DNA of 32,960 nucleotides from Armatimonadetes bacterium CG2_30_59_28 (lineage in GTDB: Bacteria; Armatimonadota; Abditibacteriia; CG2-30-59-28), in contig MNXM01000057.1 of NCBI GenBank assembly GCA_001872605.1, positions 1 through 32,960 of the forward strand. Reading direction: 5' to 3'. The notes beneath the pieces are model-generated. The model saw only the letters and a list, made by a program, of their open reading frames with translations, had not been told where the DNA came from and did no database searches. This document shows, in pieces, positions 7,337 to 15,994 of the stretch. How positions within the stretch are numbered: the stretch's first letter is position 1; each line of letters begins with the position of its first letter. A program made the translations under genes and the position numbers.

Positions 7337-8785
7337 TCAGCGGTATCCTCGTTGCGCGAGAGCATCACGAAAGGCGACGTATCCTTCGTCGTATGCGAGC
7401 GCCAGTCGTTCATCCGGGTCAACGCAGTGACGGACGCGCACCATCTGATTCTGTGCGTCACGGCAGCTCCCCAGCCGCGGAGCGCCTGCGAGGATGGCGG
7501 AGCCGAAGGCGCTGGCGGGGTTCTGTGGGACAAGCATTGAGCGGCGGGAGACTGCGGCGCGAATGCGTAGCCAGAGATCGTTCTTCGTCGCACCGCCGGT
7601 TGCGTGCGTTGCGTTCGTGCGCGGGAGACCCAGCGATTCCAGCACACCGATTCCCATCCGCTCGAGATAGGCAATTCCCTCCATGCCCGCGGCAAACCGT
7701 TCGGCAACATCGGTGATTTCCGTAAGGCCGAATCCTTTCGCGGTTGGGCAGGAGAAGGGGAACCTCTCCCCTTCCGTTTCCAGAGGATAGACGTACCGAC
7801 CCGTGGGAATTCGCTCCGCAGCCTGCGCCTCCAAGTGCGGCAAGCTCACGTCCGACGTTGCCGTTCTCACCCATCCGGCTCCCGCACTGGACGCGGCGCC
7901 CGGCAGGTAACCTCCATCGGGGTGCCGGTGGTTATAGATCCTCTCTCCAGTATCGACGAGGGGTGACTCCGAGCCGCCCTTGAAAACAAGTGTCGTACCC
8001 AGAGTTACATTCAGGTCCCCCGGCGCCTTGATGCCGGAGGCAACCGCGGCGGCGGTTCCGTCAGTGCATCCGCTGACGACGGGTATGCCTCGCGGAAGCC
8101 CCGACTGCCCCGCTGCCGCGTCTGTGAGGTAGCCAATCACCTCTCCCGAAGGACGAACCCGCGGGAATCGATCCAGCGGTAGACCCAGCGTGTGCTCGAT
8201 CTCCGCGGGCCACTCGAGGGTGCCGGGGTTCACTCCGGTCTTCAGCGCAGAGGAGACATCGGTAACCTCAAAGCAACCGGTTAGCATTCCGACGATGTAG
8301 TCAGTCTGATGCACAACCGATCGGCACCTGTCGATGAGTTCTGGGTTGTTTCTCTTGATAAACAGTAGTTTGCACAGCGCAAACGCGGGAGCGATGCCGA
8401 TCCCGTAGGGCTGCAGCACATCGCGCAACGCATTCTGCGCCTCGGCGCAGAGGTCCGCTGCCCTCAGGTCGCTGTAGAGAATGCCCGGCGTGATCGGCGA
8501 GTGAGCATGGTCGAGCAGCAGGAACGTGCCCGAGGTCGCGTCCACCGCAATGCCGACGACTTCGGGAATGGGCTTCTCCCGGAGTAAAATCGCGCCAAGC
8601 TGATGCAGCACGTGCCACACGGTTTCCGTCCACACATGGGGGGATTGCTCAACGGTGGGGCCTTCGCAACGAGTGGTTCCCGCAGGGAAGTCGCACTGAA
8701 CTGCCGCCACCATCTCACCATCGAGAGACGCCGCCATCGCTCGTACACCGGTGGTGCCGACGTCGATGCCGATGCTGAGTTCCAT
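7337..8785 (-). CDS. FGGY-family carbohydrate kinase
   Basis: A 482-residue sugar kinase of the FGGY (actin-like ATPase) fold. The N-terminal phosphate-binding motif is IGIDVGTTGVRAMAASLDG, and the second domain contains PVVSGCTDGTAAAVASGIK, LNVTLGTTLVFKGG and the adenosine motif THATGGATKNDLWLRI. It resembles the D-ribulokinase/sedoheptulokinase branch (YDR109C-like) more than glycerol or xylulose kinases, but the substrate cannot be read from sequence. The gene lies 45 nt downstream of the aldolase/dehydrogenase fusion on the same strand. The two probably form a pathway of sugar phosphorylation followed by retro-aldol cleavage and aldehyde oxidation. The start is ATG 8785, with GGAG 9 nt upstream; ATG 8800 is an alternative. 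Confidence 0.88.
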   Translation of the reverse strand: MELSIGIDVGTTGVRAMAASLDGEMVAAVQCDFPAGTTRCEGPTVEQSPHVWTETVWHVLHQLGAILLREKPIPEVVGIAVDATSGTFLLLDHAHSPITPGILYSDLRAADLCAEAQNALRDVLQPYGIGIAPAFALCKLLFIKRNNPELIDRCRSVVHQTDYIVGMLTGCFEVTDVSSALKTGVNPGTLEWPAEIEHTLGLPLDRFPRVRPSGEVIGYLTDAAAGQSGLPRGIPVVSGCTDGTAAAVASGIKAPGDLNVTLGTTLVFKGGSESPLVDTGERIYNHRHPDGGYLPGAASSAGAGWVRTATSDVSLPHLEAQAAERIPTGRYVYPLETEGERFPFSCPTAKGFGLTEITDVAERFAAGMEGIAYLERMGIGVLESLGLPRTNATHATGGATKNDLWLRIRAAVSRRSMLVPQNPASAFGSAILAGAPRLGSCRDAQNQMVRVRHCVDPDERLALAYDEGYVAFRDALAQRGYR

Positions 8786-8829
8786 CGCTCGTTTCTCCAT
8801 GGCGAATGAACGCCCGTCCACAAGGAAGG

Positions 8830-10797
8830 TCAGATCACTCGTTCATTACCGCCGTCCACGGGTATCTGCGCCCCCGTCGTTTTCGCAAAAAGGGGCCCGC
8901 ACAACTCGGCTGCCAGTTCAGCGACATTATGACTGGTGACCTCTGTTCGCAGGACGTTATGGGTTTTGTACTCCCCCACGGTCATCTTGTAGTGGGCAGC
9001 GCGTTTCTGGAGGACTTCCTCCGTCCAGATGCCGGTGTCGAACACAGCGTTCGGGTGCAGCGTGTTCACCCGGATGCCGTCGTCGCCCCACTCCAGAGCC
9101 GCCACGCGCGCCAGTTGGTTCATGGCTGCTTTGGAGGCCGAATAAGCCGCCGCTCCGGGTCCGGGAGCGGGGACGTTCTTTGAGCCGATGACGGCCACGC
9201 GTCCGCCGCGAGGCGCGAGTTTGAGCAGTGGATGCAGTTCCCTCATCAGCACAAGGTTTGAGTCCAGGTTAATTCGCATGACGCGATTCCACTCGGAGGT
9301 GGCGAGAGCATCAATGCGCACGCTGGGCGGGAAGATGCCCGCGTTCAGGACGAGCATGTCCACTCCGCCGAAAGCGCTGACCCCAGCGTCGAGGGCATTC
9401 ACGACCGCATCTTCATCGGTCAGGTCGCACCGGAGACCGAGGACCTCGGGCAGCTCAAACATGTGAGTGATCTTCGCGTTAAGGTCGAGGGCCACCACCG
9501 CCGCGCCACGGGACACGAGAGAGTCCACGCACGCTCGACCGATTCCAGATGCGGCGCCGGTGACGAAGGCGACTTCACCCGTGAAGACCTTCAGCGGGCC
9601 GGCTTTCAGCAGTTTGGCCTGTTGCAGTTCCCAATACTCCATGTCGAACATGTCCTGTGCGGAAAGGGCCTGCCACTTTTCCAGTAGTTCAGAGCGGAGA
9701 ATGATGTTGATTGCGTGCTGGTACAAGTCGGTCGCGATGGCTGCGTCGCGAGCCGAACGTCCCAGCGCGCACATGCCGATGTCCGGGTCGAGCACGATGC
9801 GCGGCGCAGGATCGTGCATGGTTAGATTCCTGCCTCCGGAGCAGGCAACGAAGTACTCTTCGTAGGCTCGTCGGTACTCCTGAACATCCCGTCCCAGCAT
9901 GGGCACGCGCTTGGTGCGGATGGCGTGGTCAGGTGTTGCCGCTCCCTGTAACGCGATGCGGCCAATATCCTCACGTCGGGCGAAGGCAATACAGGTGTCG
10001 TCCGAGCAGGTTCGCATGATAATCGGGGCGCCGGCGGCTTCCGAGATATTGCCGCGAAGTGAAGCGAGTTCGACGCGCGAGACTTGCGTCCGCGATGCCG
10101 CCTCGACTTGCGGCAGATGCCATGCGCCCTCTTGCGCAAGGTACTGTTCGGCGAGGTCGACCAGTTCAATCATCCTCTCGTACGATGATCTCGCAGTGTC
10201 GCCCAAGGTGAACAGACCACGGTGCATTAGCACCACGCCGACCGTTTGGGGCCCCGCGTGCTCAGGGAGGAGTTCGGCACAACGACGCGCCAGTTGGAAT
10301 CCCGGCATGGTGTAGGGGACGACGACCACGCGGTCGCCGTAGATTTCTCCGACCCGTTCCAGTCCCCCGGGAGTGTTCATCACCGACAGGAGAGCATCGG
10401 CATGGGTGTGGTCCACGTACTTCGCCGGAAGCACCGCGTGGAGAATGGCCTCCACCGACGGATTGGGCGCGGCGGGGTTTCGCTTGCAGGCGTACAGTTC
10501 GCGAGCCATCTCCGTGTCGGAGAGCGACTTCAGTGCAACCAGCCGGCGGAGATGCTGTATGCGAAGGGCAACGAAATCCTGCGGTTCGATGGTCGCCAAA
10601 TCCGCCCCGCTGCTCTTGACATACAGCACATTCTCTTCTCCGCCAAAGAGGTTGCGCTCCTGCAGCTTGACGGAGGTGTTCCCCCCGCCGTGCAGCACCA
10701 GCGACGGATCGCTGCCCAGCAATCGCGAGGTATAAACCCGCTGGCCTATCTCACTGCCATACTGCTGTGCCTCTGCGTCATTCCACAAACTCTTCAT
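8830..10797 (-). CDS. Bifunctional class II aldolase / short-chain dehydrogenase (RhaD/RhaEW-like)
   Basis: A 655-residue fusion. The N-terminal half (to about residue 395) is a class II aldolase/epimerase domain, with LHGGGNTSVK for phosphate binding and DHTHADALL supplying zinc-binding His residues. The C-terminal half is an SDR dehydrogenase with the NAD motif TGAASGIGRA and the catalytic YSASK near LARVAALEWGDDGIRVN. The architecture matches bifunctional rhamnulose-1-phosphate aldolase/lactaldehyde dehydrogenase proteins. These cleave a ketose-1-phosphate to dihydroxyacetone phosphate and an aldehyde, which the SDR domain then oxidises or reduces. Substrate identity is inferred only from architecture. 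The start at 10797 has GGAGG 7 nt upstream. The neighbouring FGGY kinase probably makes its substrate. Confidence 0.9.
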   Translation of the reverse strand: MKSLWNDAEAQQYGSEIGQRVYTSRLLGSDPSLVLHGGGNTSVKLQERNLFGGEENVLYVKSSGADLATIEPQDFVALRIQHLRRLVALKSLSDTEMARELYACKRNPAAPNPSVEAILHAVLPAKYVDHTHADALLSVMNTPGGLERVGEIYGDRVVVVPYTMPGFQLARRCAELLPEHAGPQTVGVVLMHRGLFTLGDTARSSYERMIELVDLAEQYLAQEGAWHLPQVEAASRTQVSRVELASLRGNISEAAGAPIIMRTCSDDTCIAFARREDIGRIALQGAATPDHAIRTKRVPMLGRDVQEYRRAYEEYFVACSGGRNLTMHDPAPRIVLDPDIGMCALGRSARDAAIATDLYQHAINIILRSELLEKWQALSAQDMFDMEYWELQQAKLLKAGPLKVFTGEVAFVTGAASGIGRACVDSLVSRGAAVVALDLNAKITHMFELPEVLGLRCDLTDEDAVVNALDAGVSAFGGVDMLVLNAGIFPPSVRIDALATSEWNRVMRINLDSNLVLMRELHPLLKLAPRGGRVAVIGSKNVPAPGPGAAAYSASKAAMNQLARVAALEWGDDGIRVNTLHPNAVFDTGIWTEEVLQKRAAHYKMTVGEYKTHNVLRTEVTSHNVAELAAELCGPLFAKTTGAQIPVDGGNERVI

Positions 10798-10872
10798 TGC
10801 AGCGCCTCCATTGTCCGGGTCCAATCAGCCACAGTCCATTGCTCCGTCGTGCCGCAGAACCTGACCGTCAAG

Positions 10873-11313
10873 CTACGCGCCCAACACCGAGGTGCATTGC
10901 GGGCAACGTGTTGCCTGAACGGGAATCGTGCAGAAGCAGAAAGCGCACTCCTTGGTTTCAGGGGCATCTTCCTTCGACTCTTCCACTTTCTTCAGACGGT
11001 TCACCTGCCGGACAACGATGAAGATGGCGAACGCCACAATCACGAAGTCGAGCACCGTGTTGATGAACAACCCGTAGTTGATGGTGGCAGCTCCCGCCTT
11101 TTTGGCGGCGTCCAGGGAAGCATAGGTCTGTCCCGACAGATTAATGTAGAGATTGGAGAAGTCTATCTTCCCCATGAGCAGTCCGATGGGCGGCATCAGC
11201 ACATCGCTGACGAAGGAGGTCACTATCTTCCCGAACGCCGCCCCGATGACGATGCCCACCGCCATGTCCAGTACATTGCCCTTCACCGCAAACTCTCTGA
11301 ATTCTTTCAGCAT
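10873..11313 (-). CDS. mscL: Large-conductance mechanosensitive channel with zinc-ribbon tail
   Basis: A 146-residue MscL, the pentameric inner-membrane safety valve opened by tension during osmotic downshock. The start is [20 protein letters not shown] (amphipathic helix plus the first part of TM1), followed by [20 protein letters not shown] and a second helix, [20 protein letters not shown]. After the cytoplasmic helix the tail carries [19 protein letters not shown], a zinc-ribbon-like pair of C-x2-C motifs. Many bacterial MscL proteins have this tail but E. coli lacks it. The start at 11313 is preceded by AGAGGAG and lies 16 nt after the GT-C gene, so the two are probably co-transcribed. 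Confidence 0.95.
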   Translation of the reverse strand: MLKEFREFAVKGNVLDMAVGIVIGAAFGKIVTSFVSDVLMPPIGLLMGKIDFSNLYINLSGQTYASLDAAKKAGAATINYGLFINTVLDFVIVAFAIFIVVRQVNRLKKVEESKEDAPETKECAFCFCTIPVQATRCPQCTSVLGA

Positions 11314-11329
11314 CTCAGTCTCCTCTTGT

Positions 11330-13270
11330 TCAGTCTTTGATCCCACGCGAACGACCCGAGGTCACCTCCATCACCAGAATTCTTCCGTTGCGCGTGTCGT
11401 GCAGGACGCGGAGGTCCCCAGTCTGAATCCCCTGCCGCATCAACGCAGGCAGACCTCCCTCCTGCTCCAAGGGGAAATATGTCTGGTTGATGAGAACATG
11501 CGTCACTCCGAGCCGCGTCCAATGCTCAATCAGATCCTCGGGCGACCGGAGGCTTTGATAGGGAATCAGCGTGTGGTGTCCTGGGTCTCCCCACAAGTAC
11601 TCCCGGTCCAGGTAGAACCCGCGTGGCTCGCCGTATGTGATGATCTTCGCGTTGCGGGGCAGGTTCTCGTTGATCCACTGGCACATTGCATATTGATCGA
11701 GGTATCGAGAGAGATACACCTCCTGCGACATTGTCCCGATGGCTACCGGAAGCGTCATCCTCGTTATGAAGCGATTGAGTCCAATGAGAAGTACGGCGAA
11801 GAGAATGAGAGATAGATCGGCCATCCAGCGCACCTTTGCCGACCGTTCCTGCAGTGCGGCGATGCAGCAACCTGCAGGGATGCTCAGAATTGCCAGGCAG
11901 GGAATCAGATACCGGTTGTATTGCATGATGGCGAACCAAGCGCCTGATAGAAGCAGCGAAACCCACAGGAGACGTCGCAGGGGCGGCGCGCAGGGCAGCA
12001 GTAGTAGTGGCGCTACAAACAACAGGTACAGCGGGCCCACCGCGCTGGACATCGAGGGTTGTACCTCGTATCGTATCGGCGTTTTCTGCACTCCCCCCGA
12101 AAGGCGGGCGTCGGTCTTCGTCGCAATGCTGAACGGGTAGACGGACACACGCCAGGGGGTCGTGAGCAGTCCGACGAGGCTGCGGTCGCCGTAGGATTTC
12201 TGCTCGGCCCAATAGCTGTCGGCGGTCTCCTGATTCCAGTTCCGCCCCCCAAAGATTCCGTAAGCAAAGGGATAGACGGGATTCCCCGTCCACGCAAGGT
12301 TTTTCAGGTACCACGGAGAAGCAACCACACAAGCCAGGAGCAGTACCTTCAGCGCCTTTCGCATCTGGTGTCTGAAATCTGAATCCAGAATTCCCACCGC
12401 GGCCACCAGCATTGCCACCGTCATTACCGCGAAGATGACGATGCCCAGGTATTTCGTTCCCATCAGGAATCCGCCACACAGGCCGGCGGCCACCCACCAC
12501 CCAGAGCGCTTCTCAATAAGGGTCTGCTCAAGGGAGTAGAATAGCAGCAATGCGAACAGGGCGAGGGCAATATCCACGTAGGCAGTGGACGCTTCGGAGA
12601 ATACTGCTGGTGTCAGTCCGAAGACCAGCGCGGCCATCAAACCGGCCCGACGCGAGAACTGCCTCCTCCCCATTTGATACAGTGCGAGCAGTGTTAGAAC
12701 GAACGACCCGAAGTGGAATAGCTTCGCAGCAATTGCGCCGCGCAAGCCAAGCCCGAGCGTGTATAGCATTTCCATCGTGAACGGGAAGTTGGAGTGGTGG
12801 TCGTAGGGGAGATACTCAATGCGGTGTCTGGCGAGGTATACCTGCGGCGCGGCCAGATGATAGGTGAGTGAGTCGTAGTCGTTCGCGATGGGTGGCGTCA
12901 GAGTCGCTGTTAGAGTGATCAGCAGGTTTACCAGGAGCAGACCGAGTATTACCTTGTCAAAGATGAAAAGGTTGTTCGTCTCATTGTTGGACGATCTTAG
13001 GTTCACTGGTCGCAGCTTCAAGGCGAGCAGCGCAACTGTTCCCGCCGCTACCAGAAGCGCCATCAACGCGGCGGGGGTCAGCGGGCCAATCAGACCCAAC
13101 GCGAGCACGAGGTATGCCACGATGCCCAGCCCGCATGGTAGACAGACGACGATGGATTCCAGTAGGGAGTCGAACCGCAGTCGCGACGCGCCGAACAGGT
13201 GAAGCGCGAGACCGAAGGCGATCAGACAGACGAGGAAAAGAAAGAGGATGTCGAGAAGGTGAGATAACAA
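11330..13270 (-). CDS. GT-C/PMT-type multi-pass membrane glycosyltransferase
   Basis: A 646-residue protein with about 12-13 hydrophobic segments and the PMT/ArnT-like signature [20 protein letters not shown] in the first periplasmic loop, where the acidic pair is the usual catalytic site. [19 protein letters not shown] and [11 protein letters not shown] follow, and a soluble C-terminal domain begins after residue 520. Such enzymes move sugars from polyprenyl-phosphate carriers onto lipids or proteins at the outer face of the membrane. The assigned start is TTG at 13270 with only a weak ribosome site; an in-frame TAG 30 nt upstream limits extension. mscL follows after 16 nt. Acceptor and donor are unknown. 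Confidence 0.8.
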   Translation of the reverse strand: MLSHLLDILFLFLVCLIAFGLALHLFGASRLRFDSLLESIVVCLPCGLGIVAYLVLALGLIGPLTPAALMALLVAAGTVALLALKLRPVNLRSSNNETNNLFIFDKVILGLLLVNLLITLTATLTPPIANDYDSLTYHLAAPQVYLARHRIEYLPYDHHSNFPFTMEMLYTLGLGLRGAIAAKLFHFGSFVLTLLALYQMGRRQFSRRAGLMAALVFGLTPAVFSEASTAYVDIALALFALLLFYSLEQTLIEKRSGWWVAAGLCGGFLMGTKYLGIVIFAVMTVAMLVAAVGILDSDFRHQMRKALKVLLLACVVASPWYLKNLAWTGNPVYPFAYGIFGGRNWNQETADSYWAEQKSYGDRSLVGLLTTPWRVSVYPFSIATKTDARLSGGVQKTPIRYEVQPSMSSAVGPLYLLFVAPLLLLPCAPPLRRLLWVSLLLSGAWFAIMQYNRYLIPCLAILSIPAGCCIAALQERSAKVRWMADLSLILFAVLLIGLNRFITRMTLPVAIGTMSQEVYLSRYLDQYAMCQWINENLPRNAKIITYGEPRGFYLDREYLWGDPGHHTLIPYQSLRSPEDLIEHWTRLGVTHVLINQTYFPLEQEGGLPALMRQGIQTGDLRVLHDTRNGRILVMEVTSGRSRGIKD

Positions 13271-13300
13271 CGCGTAGCCACGGTTCCCATCGGAGTGCCG

Positions 13301-13414
13301 CTACCCTGTGATGAAGGCTGCAACATTGGCGAGATAAACCATCGAGACGACGATGACCCATCCGACGATGACAATATCTGAAAGCTCGCTATTGGACGAA
13401 TTCTGTGATTGCAT
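13301..13414 (-). CDS. Possible small single-span membrane protein (37 aa)
   Basis: An ORF of 37 residues: a polar N-terminus (MQSQNSSNSELSD), then one hydrophobic helix (IVIVGWVIVVSMVYLANVAA) and FITG. It fills much of the gap between pspA and the GT-C gene, all on the minus strand, and ends 30 nt before the GT-C start in the same frame. The clean polar-then-hydrophobic pattern suggests a real membrane peptide, perhaps one working with PspA at the membrane. It has no strong ribosome site and I recognise no family, so it could be chance. Confidence 0.4.
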   Translation of the reverse strand: MQSQNSSNSELSDIVIVGWVIVVSMVYLANVAAFITG

Positions 13415-13515
13415 TCACCGACACCGGATGACAGGATAACGGAATGGAGAGACCCCCCGGACACGTCGCCGTCCCGTCGTCAGCATTCAACCGCCACTGC
13501 CGACTTATTGCCTGC

Positions 13516-14331
13516 CTACTGCGTTCCCGTCTGCTGTTGCGGTTGCATGGTCGGCTGGTCCGATCCCGGTTCGGTCGCCTCGGAGTCTGAGTTCGCTGCT
13601 TCCAGCGTCCGCTGTGGGGGTGCGACGGGTTCCATGGTCTTCTCGTCCCCCGCTTCCTCGGGTGCCATGCCCAGTTGTCGTTTGTATTCCAGCAACTTCT
13701 CATCCACGCCAATTCGCGCAGAGGCTTTCTTGATGTCATTCAGCTTAGAGTCCACCCCGGAAGTCGCGAGCTCAACACGAGCCTGGGCTCTGGCAGCGCG
13801 CTCGTCGATCTTCTCGGTCATCCGGTCGAGAATGTCCGTCTGGTCTCCAATCTCGAAGGAGGTCATCAGGCCGGCAAGCTGCTCCTGCATCTTCGCCTGC
13901 TTGCTCTTGTTGATGGCCCGCATGGCTTCCTGAATCTTCTGGTTCATGGTGCGCATGAAGTCATCGCGCGCGTCGCGCGCTTTTTCAGACGCGGCCTTGG
14001 CCAGATTATACTGTTGTCGCGTGTCTTCCAAGTCTTCGCGGGCCGTCTCAACTGCAGAGATCAGCGTCTTGGCTTCTTCCTCATATTCCGGGCCGAGCTT
14101 GATGGCAGCAATGATCTGAGCGTCCAGATCGGTCACCTTCTTCTCCAATCGCTCGACCTGGTTTTTCGTCATGTACTCATTCTTCATAACCTCAGCCACG
14201 GTGTCGTTCATCTTCGGCACTTGGGAGCGCATGTCATCCATGTACTGCTGCAGCATCCGGTCCGGGTCCTCCAACCCGCGCACGAATACGCCAAAGAAAG
14301 ACCGAATTGCCATCCACATTCGTTTGAACAT
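13516..14331 (-). CDS. pspA: PspA/IM30 (Vipp1-like) membrane-stress protein
   Basis: A 271-residue, mostly alpha-helical coiled-coil protein of the PspA/IM30 family. These peripheral membrane proteins assemble into ESCRT-III-like rods and rings that protect damaged inner membranes. It starts with the amphipathic helix MFKRMWMAIRSFFGVF, followed by the family segment DPDRMLQQYMDDM. Long heptad-rich helices run to about residue 220, then a Gln/Pro/Thr-rich disordered tail ending QQQTGTQ. No pspF, pspB or pspC lies nearby. It has its own promoter upstream (TATAAT at 14415-14410). The downstream 37-residue membrane ORF could be a partner. Confidence 0.9.
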   Translation of the reverse strand: MFKRMWMAIRSFFGVFVRGLEDPDRMLQQYMDDMRSQVPKMNDTVAEVMKNEYMTKNQVERLEKKVTDLDAQIIAAIKLGPEYEEEAKTLISAVETAREDLEDTRQQYNLAKAASEKARDARDDFMRTMNQKIQEAMRAINKSKQAKMQEQLAGLMTSFEIGDQTDILDRMTEKIDERAARAQARVELATSGVDSKLNDIKKASARIGVDEKLLEYKRQLGMAPEEAGDEKTMEPVAPPQRTLEAANSDSEATEPGSDQPTMQPQQQTGTQ

Positions 14332-14690
14332 TGATTACCCCCGAGTGCATTTCTGAACCCGCCGCGTCGCACACAATGCGCATCCTGCGTGCAGCCGCGG
14401 CCTCGCTGCATTATACCAAATCCGGTTGTAAGTGAACAAGGAGCGGAGATGACTTTTACGCTGGTTCATGGAAACCCTGTTCGGTTGTACAGGAGTTGTC
14501 CGCGTCAGGCACAGTCACGCGCCGCACACGTGCTCCTCCCTTCTCGCTCTCTCTCTGCCAGAGGGCAGGGCAACGGTTCCATCTGGAGAAAAATCTCGAG
14601 AAGTCTCTGTTGCTCTGCTGTTTCAACTTTGACAGGAATCCTCCCGCCTACGATGGTAAGCCCGATCACCGGACAGGAGAGAGGATCGCC
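14332..14690. other. Intergenic region between pspA and A2M relic
   Basis: 359 bases without a convincing gene. It holds the pspA promoter near its left end. The rest, from about 14440 to 14690, has open frames with no recognisable protein signature and no clear ribosome site. It is probably decayed sequence from a former alpha-2-macroglobulin gene, since the last part runs in frame into the recognisable A2M tail. Confidence 0.5.
14410..14439 (-). promoter_or_regulatory. Predicted pspA promoter
   Basis: On the minus strand TTGTTC (14439-14434), an 18-nt spacer and a perfect TATAAT (14415-14410). The predicted leader is about 75 nt. It looks like a housekeeping-type promoter; no sigma54 (GG-N10-GC) element is evident, unlike the E. 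coli psp operon. Confidence 0.6.
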
Positions 14691-14993
14691 AATAATCAGC
14701 GCGGCGCGGCGAACATGGTGGTCGTGGACCTCGGCATCCCTCCGGGGTTTGACGTGCAGACCGGAGACCTCGCCGAGCTCGTCGGCTCCAAAGTGTTGAC
14801 GAAGTTCGAGCTGACTGGACGACAGGCCATTCTCTACCTCGACCGCGTCGAACCCGGCAAGCCGGTTACCTTTGAGTACCGACTAAAGGCCCAGTACCCG
14901 CTGAAAGTCAAGACTCCCGGATCGACCGTTTACGAATACTACGCGCCCAAAGTCGCCGCGGTGGCAAAGCCGGTGGAGATGGTGGTGAAGTAG
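14691..14993 (+). pseudogene. Alpha-2-macroglobulin family C-terminal remnant
   Basis: The frame from NNQRGAANMVVVDLGIPPGF through RQAILYLDRVEPGKPVTFEY to STVYEYYAPKVAAVAKPVEM matches the final (receptor-binding-like) domain of bacterial alpha-2-macroglobulins. These are very large periplasmic or outer-membrane protease traps. Complete family members exceed 1500 residues; here only about 100 remain, and the thioester and bait regions are absent. Upstream sequence in the same frame back to 14496 is not recognisable. A second, shorter copy of the same tail occurs 320 nt downstream. Confidence 0.75.
14971..14991 (+). repeat. Direct repeat, left copy (A2M tail)
   Basis: 21 bp from CGGTGGAGATGG to GTGAAGT, identical to 15292-15312. 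It encodes the PVEMVVK end of the A2M relic. Similarity extends upstream of the repeat with changes. Confidence 0.8.
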
Positions 14994-15024
14994 TGCTACA
15001 ATGAGCGGCGGAGGTGAAGCGACC

Positions 15025-15309
15025 ATGGCACATACCATGACGTTACAGGTTCCCGATGACATCTACCAGCCACTGGTGAATGCGGCGGAAGTGATCGACC
15101 GCCAGCCAGAGGAAGTGGCCGTCGAGTGGCTCAGCTCCGTGGCCAACGACGTCAACCACGATCCTTTGCTGGCGTTGGCAGGTACGCTGGAATGTGAACT
15201 GACTGACGTGGCTGACCGGCATGACGACTACATAGGGCAAGGACTGCCGAAGGAAGCGAACAATCTCCCAATGCGTCCGCAGTCGCACAGTCGGTGGAGA
15301 TGGTGGTGA
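15025..15309 (+). CDS. Orphan antitoxin-like protein
   Basis: The protein starts MAHTMTLQVPDDIYQPLVNA, then AEVIDRQPEEVAVEWLSSV, and a conserved-looking DPLLALAGTLECELTDVADR HDDYIGQGL stretch. This resembles small (about 85 aa) ribbon-helix-helix-like antitoxins that usually precede a PIN toxin. The ATG at 15025 is supported by GGAGGTG 8 nt upstream. No toxin follows. The last 14 residues (from about PMRPQSHSR) are read out of frame through a second copy of the A2M tail, so the native C-terminus has been replaced. It may still make a functional DNA-binding antitoxin, or be a relic. Confidence 0.6.
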   Translation: MAHTMTLQVPDDIYQPLVNAAEVIDRQPEEVAVEWLSSVANDVNHDPLLALAGTLECELTDVADRHDDYIGQGLPKEANNLPMRPQSHSRWRWW

Positions 15310-15312
15310 AGT
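15262..15312 (+). repeat. Second copy of the A2M C-terminal tail (with 21-bp direct repeat)
   Basis: In the frame not used by the antitoxin ORF this reads QSPNASAVAQSVEMVVK, closely similar to APKVAAVAKPVEMVVK at the end of the A2M relic. The last 21 bp are identical (15292-15312 against 14971-14991). The antitoxin gene is thus sandwiched between two A2M ends, which suggests former tandem A2M genes or a duplication. Confidence 0.6.
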
Positions 15313-15370
15313 GCAGCCGCTTGGCGGACAGGAATGCCCGCCCTCCAAAACCGTTGGCAAAATCCCTGCT

Positions 15371-15994
15371 CTAAGCAGGCGGGGGGGCGGCAAAGGATAC
15401 TCGCTGAGGGTGCACTGACGGGGAAGGTGAAGTGCTCTTACGGTGCTGCCCTAATCTTGCCGCGCATACTCGTGACGTACTCTCTTCCAGGAAATCGAGC
15501 GGTGGCGGTATTTTCGTGATGACATCTCGTGCCTCATTGCTGACGGGGCCGAGCAATTCCAACAGTATCCCGCAGCCTTGCACCCTCCGTTCGGCAGCAC
15601 GATCTCTCGAGGCGGTCAACAGACTCTCCGCAAGTCGTACCAAGTTCTCTTCCACAAACTGCCAGTTGGCCAACTTCTCCTTGGAGTGTCTGATTACTCG
15701 CCCGAGTCTCACAACCAGGTCTTCATAGACACCCGCGGCAAATTCGCCGGTATGGTTGGCGCAGAACTGGAAGAGAAGCCTCGCCGTAAAGCGCCATTCA
15801 CAAACCGAAGACTCCAAGTCCACCCACTCCTCTCGGGGTATGACGCCGTCGAGCCCTTTCTCTACCATTCGGTCCACCAGGCGAGCGTAATCATCAAGCT
15901 CGACCTCTTGTTCACGGAACCCGGCGGCCGTTCTGCCGCCTTGTCCGTGTTTCTGAAAGAGACCTCTGAAGAGAACAAGTCTTACAGCGGGCAC
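15371..15994 (-). CDS. Hypothetical protein, helical, unknown family
   Basis: A 207-residue frame from GTG 15994, with AGGAG just upstream. I do not recognise it. The middle (VELDDYARLVDRMVEKGLDG to LLELLGPVSNEARDVITK) is amphipathic and helical, with evenly spread charged residues and no low complexity, as in a real protein. The opposite strand also carries an open frame (15578-16135), but that reads less like a protein. The last 30 residues look poorly ordered. It lies between an orphan antitoxin and an IS element, so it may be a cargo gene or a decaying one. No neighbour suggests a role. Confidence 0.4.
   Translation of the reverse strand: MPAVRLVLFRGLFQKHGQGGRTAAGFREQEVELDDYARLVDRMVEKGLDGVIPREEWVDLESSVCEWRFTARLLFQFCANHTGEFAAGVYEDLVVRLGRVIRHSKEKLANWQFVEENLVRLAESLLTASRDRAAERRVQGCGILLELLGPVSNEARDVITKIPPPLDFLEESTSRVCAARLGQHRKSTSPSPSVHPQRVSFAAPPPA

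Noticed and set aside
10246-11340. Plus-strand open frame of 364 codons opposite the aldolase and mscL genes
   Set aside because: It is antisense to two well-supported genes, rich in His/Arg/Gly as expected for a shadow frame, with no motif or ribosome site.
13222-13464. Ser-rich 80-codon minus-strand frame overlapping the small membrane ORF
   Set aside because: It is low complexity (long Ser runs), overlaps the GT-C start, and is an out-of-frame shadow.
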